Assembly (NCBI GenBank): GCA_011523635.1
Contig: WTGI01000039.1
Span: 1 to 35,757 of the forward strand
Direction: 5' to 3'
Source of the DNA: Acidimicrobiia bacterium
GTDB lineage: Bacteria > Actinomycetota > Acidimicrobiia > Spongiisociales > Spongiisociaceae
DNA length: 35,757 nt
Below the pieces are notes generated by a model, which had not been told where the DNA came from, did not search any database, and was given only the letters and a program-made list of their open reading frames with translations. Within the stretch, counting starts at the first letter, position 1. Each line of letters begins with the position of its first letter. A program made the translations under genes and the position numbers. This document shows positions 33,206 through 35,757 of the stretch, one piece after another.

Positions 33206-34991
33206 GTTCCATCCATCTCGATCCGAGGTAGGACTTGATCACGCGCGGGTCCGACACGACATCTGCCGGTGAGCCTTGGACGATGACGCGGCCCTCATCG
33301 AGAGCGACCACCGATTCGACGTACTGGATCAGCGACCGGACCGAGTGCTCGATCACCACGATCGCCGTCTGCGGGGCGACCAGCTCGTCGACAGTCTCGA
33401 AAAAGCGGGCTCGTTCGGCTTCGTTCAGGCCGGCGAGCGGCTCGTCGAGCAGCAGCAACTCCGGCTCGCTCACCATGGCCCGCGCCAACTCGAGACTCTT
33501 GATCTCGGCCGTGGTGAGAGCGCTCAACTCGCCGAGCGCGCTATCGGCGAGGCCGACCCGCTCGAGCATCGCCATCGACGCGGCTACCGGATGCGGTATC
33601 GAGGCGCCGATCGCAGCCACCACGACATTGTCGAGCGGAGACATGAGATGGAAACCCTGGGGAACCTGGAATGTTCGCGACATGCCGAGTTCGTAGCGCC
33701 GCGGCGCGCGCATCCGATCCACCTTCATCCCCTTGAACAGGATTCGTCCGGCATCGGCGCGTAGGTGGGCGGTAATGATGTTGAATAGCGTCGTCTTGCC
33801 CGCACCATTGGGACCGATGATGCCGACACGCCGGCCGGCATCGATCCTCAAGGCCACGTCGGAAAGTACGCGATTGGCGCCGAAGCTCTTGGCTATGCCC
33901 TCCACCTCGAGCACGGGCGCATCGCTCGGCCGCGGCAGCCTCGGCCGGAGGGGTCTTGGCGACATGCTCAAGAACGGCGACGGCCGTGGCGGAGGCACCG
34001 CGAGACGCCCAAGAAGGGGCCGACCTTCCGGCTCACGTGATCGACCGGGCCGGGTAGCGACCCAGCGCCAGCCCCTCTCGATCGCCGGGAGGATTCCGCG
34101 CGGTATCAGCAGTGCCACGAGTACCAGCGCGGCCGCGTAGACGAGCTCCTGCGCGCCGGGCACAGACTCGCCGATCGAATCGTCCAGGAACATCGCTAGC
34201 GGGATGAGGAAGGCCGCGCCGACGACCGGCCCCCAGGTCTGTCCCACCCCGCCCACGAACGCCACCGACAGCATGACGATCACCACCGTAATGCCAAAGA
34301 CCTCCTCGGCGACGGTCACCCGCAGGACGGCCTTCACCCAGAGCACGGCCATGGCCGCCGACAGCGCCGCCGAGATCATGAACGCCGCCGTCTTCCATGC
34401 GACCGTGCGAATGCCCACCGCCCGGGCTAGGACTTCGTTGTCTCGAACGGCACGTAGGGCGTATCCGAACGAAGTCACATCGATCAGCTCGCTGATTATC
34501 AACGCAACGACAAGCATCGCCAGGCCGACCCAAACGTAGGTGTGGGGATCGGAGAATTCCATGAACCTCCACTCGTTCTCGGGGTGGTACGGAACCGTGA
34601 GTTCGGGATCCCCGTAGTGCGACACCAACAGTTCCATGATGAGCGGGAAGGAGATGGTGGCAAGGGTGAAGTAGAACCCCCTGAGCCGGAAAGTAGGCAG
34701 GCCGATGGCAAGCGCCACCACCGCGGCGACTCCCATGCCGAGAGCCATGCCGATCCATGGCGAGGTGCCACCGCCTCGCAGCAGGATCGTGAAGCCGTAC
34801 GCGCCGATACCGACGAACGCGCTGTGGCCGAGCGAGATCTGCCCGGCCTTGGCCATCAGATTCCAGGCCACACCGGCAAGTGCCCAGACGACCGTCAAAG
34901 TGAGCACCCTCACGTAGAACCGCTGCTCGAGCCAGCCGTTGAGGGCAGCGACAACGACCACCAGCACTATGAACGGAACCAGGCGCCGCAT
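33189..34991 (-). CDS. livM: LivM-LivG fusion: Liv-type permease and ATPase in one chain
   Basis: Residues 1-~305 are a LivM permease with about eight to nine membrane helices: AKAGQISLGHSAFVGIGAYG, the coupling loop YALRAVRDNEVLARAVGI (176-194) and the ending LVALLIPRGILP. A Pro/Arg-rich linker (~311-359) joins it to a LivG ATPase (360-600). That part has Walker A GPNGAGKTT (393-401), FQVPQGFHLM, Walker B LLLLDEPLAGL (Asp516, Glu517) and His549. The signature motif is degenerate: LSALTTAEIKS at 489-499 instead of an LSGGQ- or YGQ-like motif. LivM and LivG are usually separate, though such fusions are known. ATG 34991 shares one base with the livH stop (TGATG). Confidence 0.93.
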   Translation of the reverse strand: MRRLVPFIVLVVVVAALNGWLEQRFYVRVLTLTVVWALAGVAWNLMAKAGQISLGHSAFVGIGAYGFTILLRGGGTSPWIGMALGMGVAAVVALAIGLPTFRLRGFYFTLATISFPLIMELLVSHYGDPELTVPYHPENEWRFMEFSDPHTYVWVGLAMLVVALIISELIDVTSFGYALRAVRDNEVLARAVGIRTVAWKTAAFMISAALSAAMAVLWVKAVLRVTVAEEVFGITVVIVMLSVAFVGGVGQTWGPVVGAAFLIPLAMFLDDSIGESVPGAQELVYAAALVLVALLIPRGILPAIERGWRWVATRPGRSREPEGRPLLGRLAVPPPRPSPFLSMSPRPLRPRLPRPSDAPVLEVEGIAKSFGANRVLSDVALRIDAGRRVGIIGPNGAGKTTLFNIITAHLRADAGRILFKGMKVDRMRAPRRYELGMSRTFQVPQGFHLMSPLDNVVVAAIGASIPHPVAASMAMLERVGLADSALGELSALTTAEIKSLELARAMVSEPELLLLDEPLAGLNEAERARFFETVDELVAPQTAIVVIEHSVRSLIQYVESVVALDEGRVIVQGSPADVVSDPRVIKSYLGSRWMEHVRDQ

Positions 34992-35757
34992 CAGATGGCG
35001 CGTTGGGCCTTACCGAACAGGCCGTTGGGCCGCACGTAGAGGATGAGCAGGAACAGAGCGAACACCCAGACGTTCTTCACCGCAGCCGAAGTCCACACCT
35101 GCGACACGGACTGGATGATCCCGATGAGCACGCCCCCCACAAAGGCACCTCTGACACTGCCGAGGCCGCCGAGCACCACCGCTGCGAACATGACGACCAC
35201 GAACCGGAGCCCCACGAACGGCGTGATGCTCTGGAACGTCACGAGGGCCGAACCGCCCACCGCGGTGAGCGCCACGCCAACCCCGAAGGCGATACGGTTC
35301 GTGCGATCGATGTCGACGCCCATGTATGTCGCTGCCTCCCAATTCTCCGACGCGGCCCGAATGGCCCGCCCGGTGGCCGACCGGTTGAGGAACAGGAAGA
35401 CGAGCGCCGCGACCAGCACCGATAGGAGGAAGGCGTAGAGACGTACTCGGCTGATGAATATGTCGGCGATGAAGTCGCCCGCATTGGCGTAGGACGGCGC
35501 GACCACCCGCGGCTCCGACGAGTACCTGATCAGGATGAGATTCTGGAAGATCAGGCCCAGTCCGATGGTGAGTATCACTTGAGCATCGTGATTCTCACGC
35601 CTGCCGATCACAAAGCGGATGAAGAGCCAGTGGACCGCCATCCCCAACAGCAGGAACACGAAGAAGACGGCGGGCACCGCCAGGAACGGGTCCAAGCCGA
35701 CACCGCCCGCGAACAGCGCCCATGAGAGGTACATGGCGAGCATCATGAAGTCGGCCT
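34991..35757 (-). CDS. livH: Branched-chain amino acid-type ABC permease LivH (5' end outside window)
   Basis: This is the first permease of the Liv transporter. The frame is open to the window end; the reading at the edge, ADFMMLAMYLSW, corresponds to the conserved first-third region of LivH, so roughly 40 N-terminal residues are missing. About 255 residues are visible, including RYSSEPRVV, the coupling loop RAIRAASENWEAATYMGVDIDR, VVLGGLGSVRGAFVGGVLIG and the C-terminal LILYVRPNGLFG. The coupling loop has the Ala-Ser-Glu-Asn pattern of LivH. The binding protein (LivK) is presumably upstream, beyond the window. Confidence 0.93.
   Translation of the reverse strand, partial: ADFMMLAMYLSWALFAGGVGLDPFLAVPAVFFVFLLLGMAVHWLFIRFVIGRRENHDAQVILTIGLGLIFQNLILIRYSSEPRVVAPSYANAGDFIADIFISRVRLYAFLLSVLVAALVFLFLNRSATGRAIRAASENWEAATYMGVDIDRTNRIAFGVGVALTAVGGSALVTFQSITPFVGLRFVVVMFAAVVLGGLGSVRGAFVGGVLIGIIQSVSQVWTSAAVKNVWVFALFLLILYVRPNGLFGKAQRAI

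Noticed and set aside
33189..34991. LivM-LivG as an artefact of a lost stop or frameshift
   Set aside because: The frame is continuous through a proper Pro/Arg-rich linker and both halves are complete, so a real fusion is the simpler reading.

Overview
The window is GC-rich, densely packed bacterial DNA with many GTG starts and stop/start overlaps. An F420-type luciferase-like oxidoreductase, a DUF2277 protein, an ArgR of the high-GC Gram-positive type and start codons placed just downstream of a TANNNT box (leaderless style) point to an actinobacterium. The gene mix (AglE/MalF-type sugar uptake, haloalkane dehalogenase, alicyclic-acid-type catabolic genes) would fit Acidimicrobiia, but that placement is inference. 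I see no rRNA, tRNA, CRISPR array or intact insertion sequence.

Layout. Bases 1-3127 (minus): the 3'-truncated end of an operon for sugar uptake, with a MalF-like permease that carries a long extra membrane domain and a substrate-binding lipoprotein with a Thr/Val/Glu-repeat tether. Bases 3513-8099 (plus): ahcY, then a tightly overlapping argR-argG-argH unit behind a clear ARG-box/promoter. Bases 8178-12812 (plus): a CDGSH iron-sulfur protein, a haloalkane dehalogenase, aminopeptidase P and an N-acyl-D-amino-acid deacylase-like amidohydrolase. Bases 12898-16572: small-family membrane proteins and DUF2277. Bases 16643-22138 (plus): nitroreductase, M20 amidohydrolase and a heterodimeric ABC exporter with one degenerate ATP site. 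Bases 22182-24491: leucine-type dehydrogenase (minus), then a lower-GC patch with an unrecognised membrane protein and a 0.4-kb non-coding stretch.

Bases 24492-31593 (minus) hold seven genes with no real gaps: CoA ligase, alpha/beta hydrolase, luciferase-like F420 oxidoreductase, SDR, amidase, a crotonase lacking both usual catalytic glutamates, and a MaoC hydratase. A divergent tetR (31812-32429) faces them across a 218-bp region with a 22-bp palindrome that overlaps both predicted promoters. Next to tetR is a branched-chain-amino-acid-type (Liv) ABC transporter whose inner-membrane permease LivM is fused to the ATPase LivG; LivH is cut by the window end. My reading is that the Liv transporter imports, and the TetR-controlled operon activates and degrades, an unidentified amide- or ester-bearing, possibly alicyclic, carboxylic acid. 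This is the best candidate in the window for an undescribed system.

All family calls are by eye from motifs; no database search was possible.
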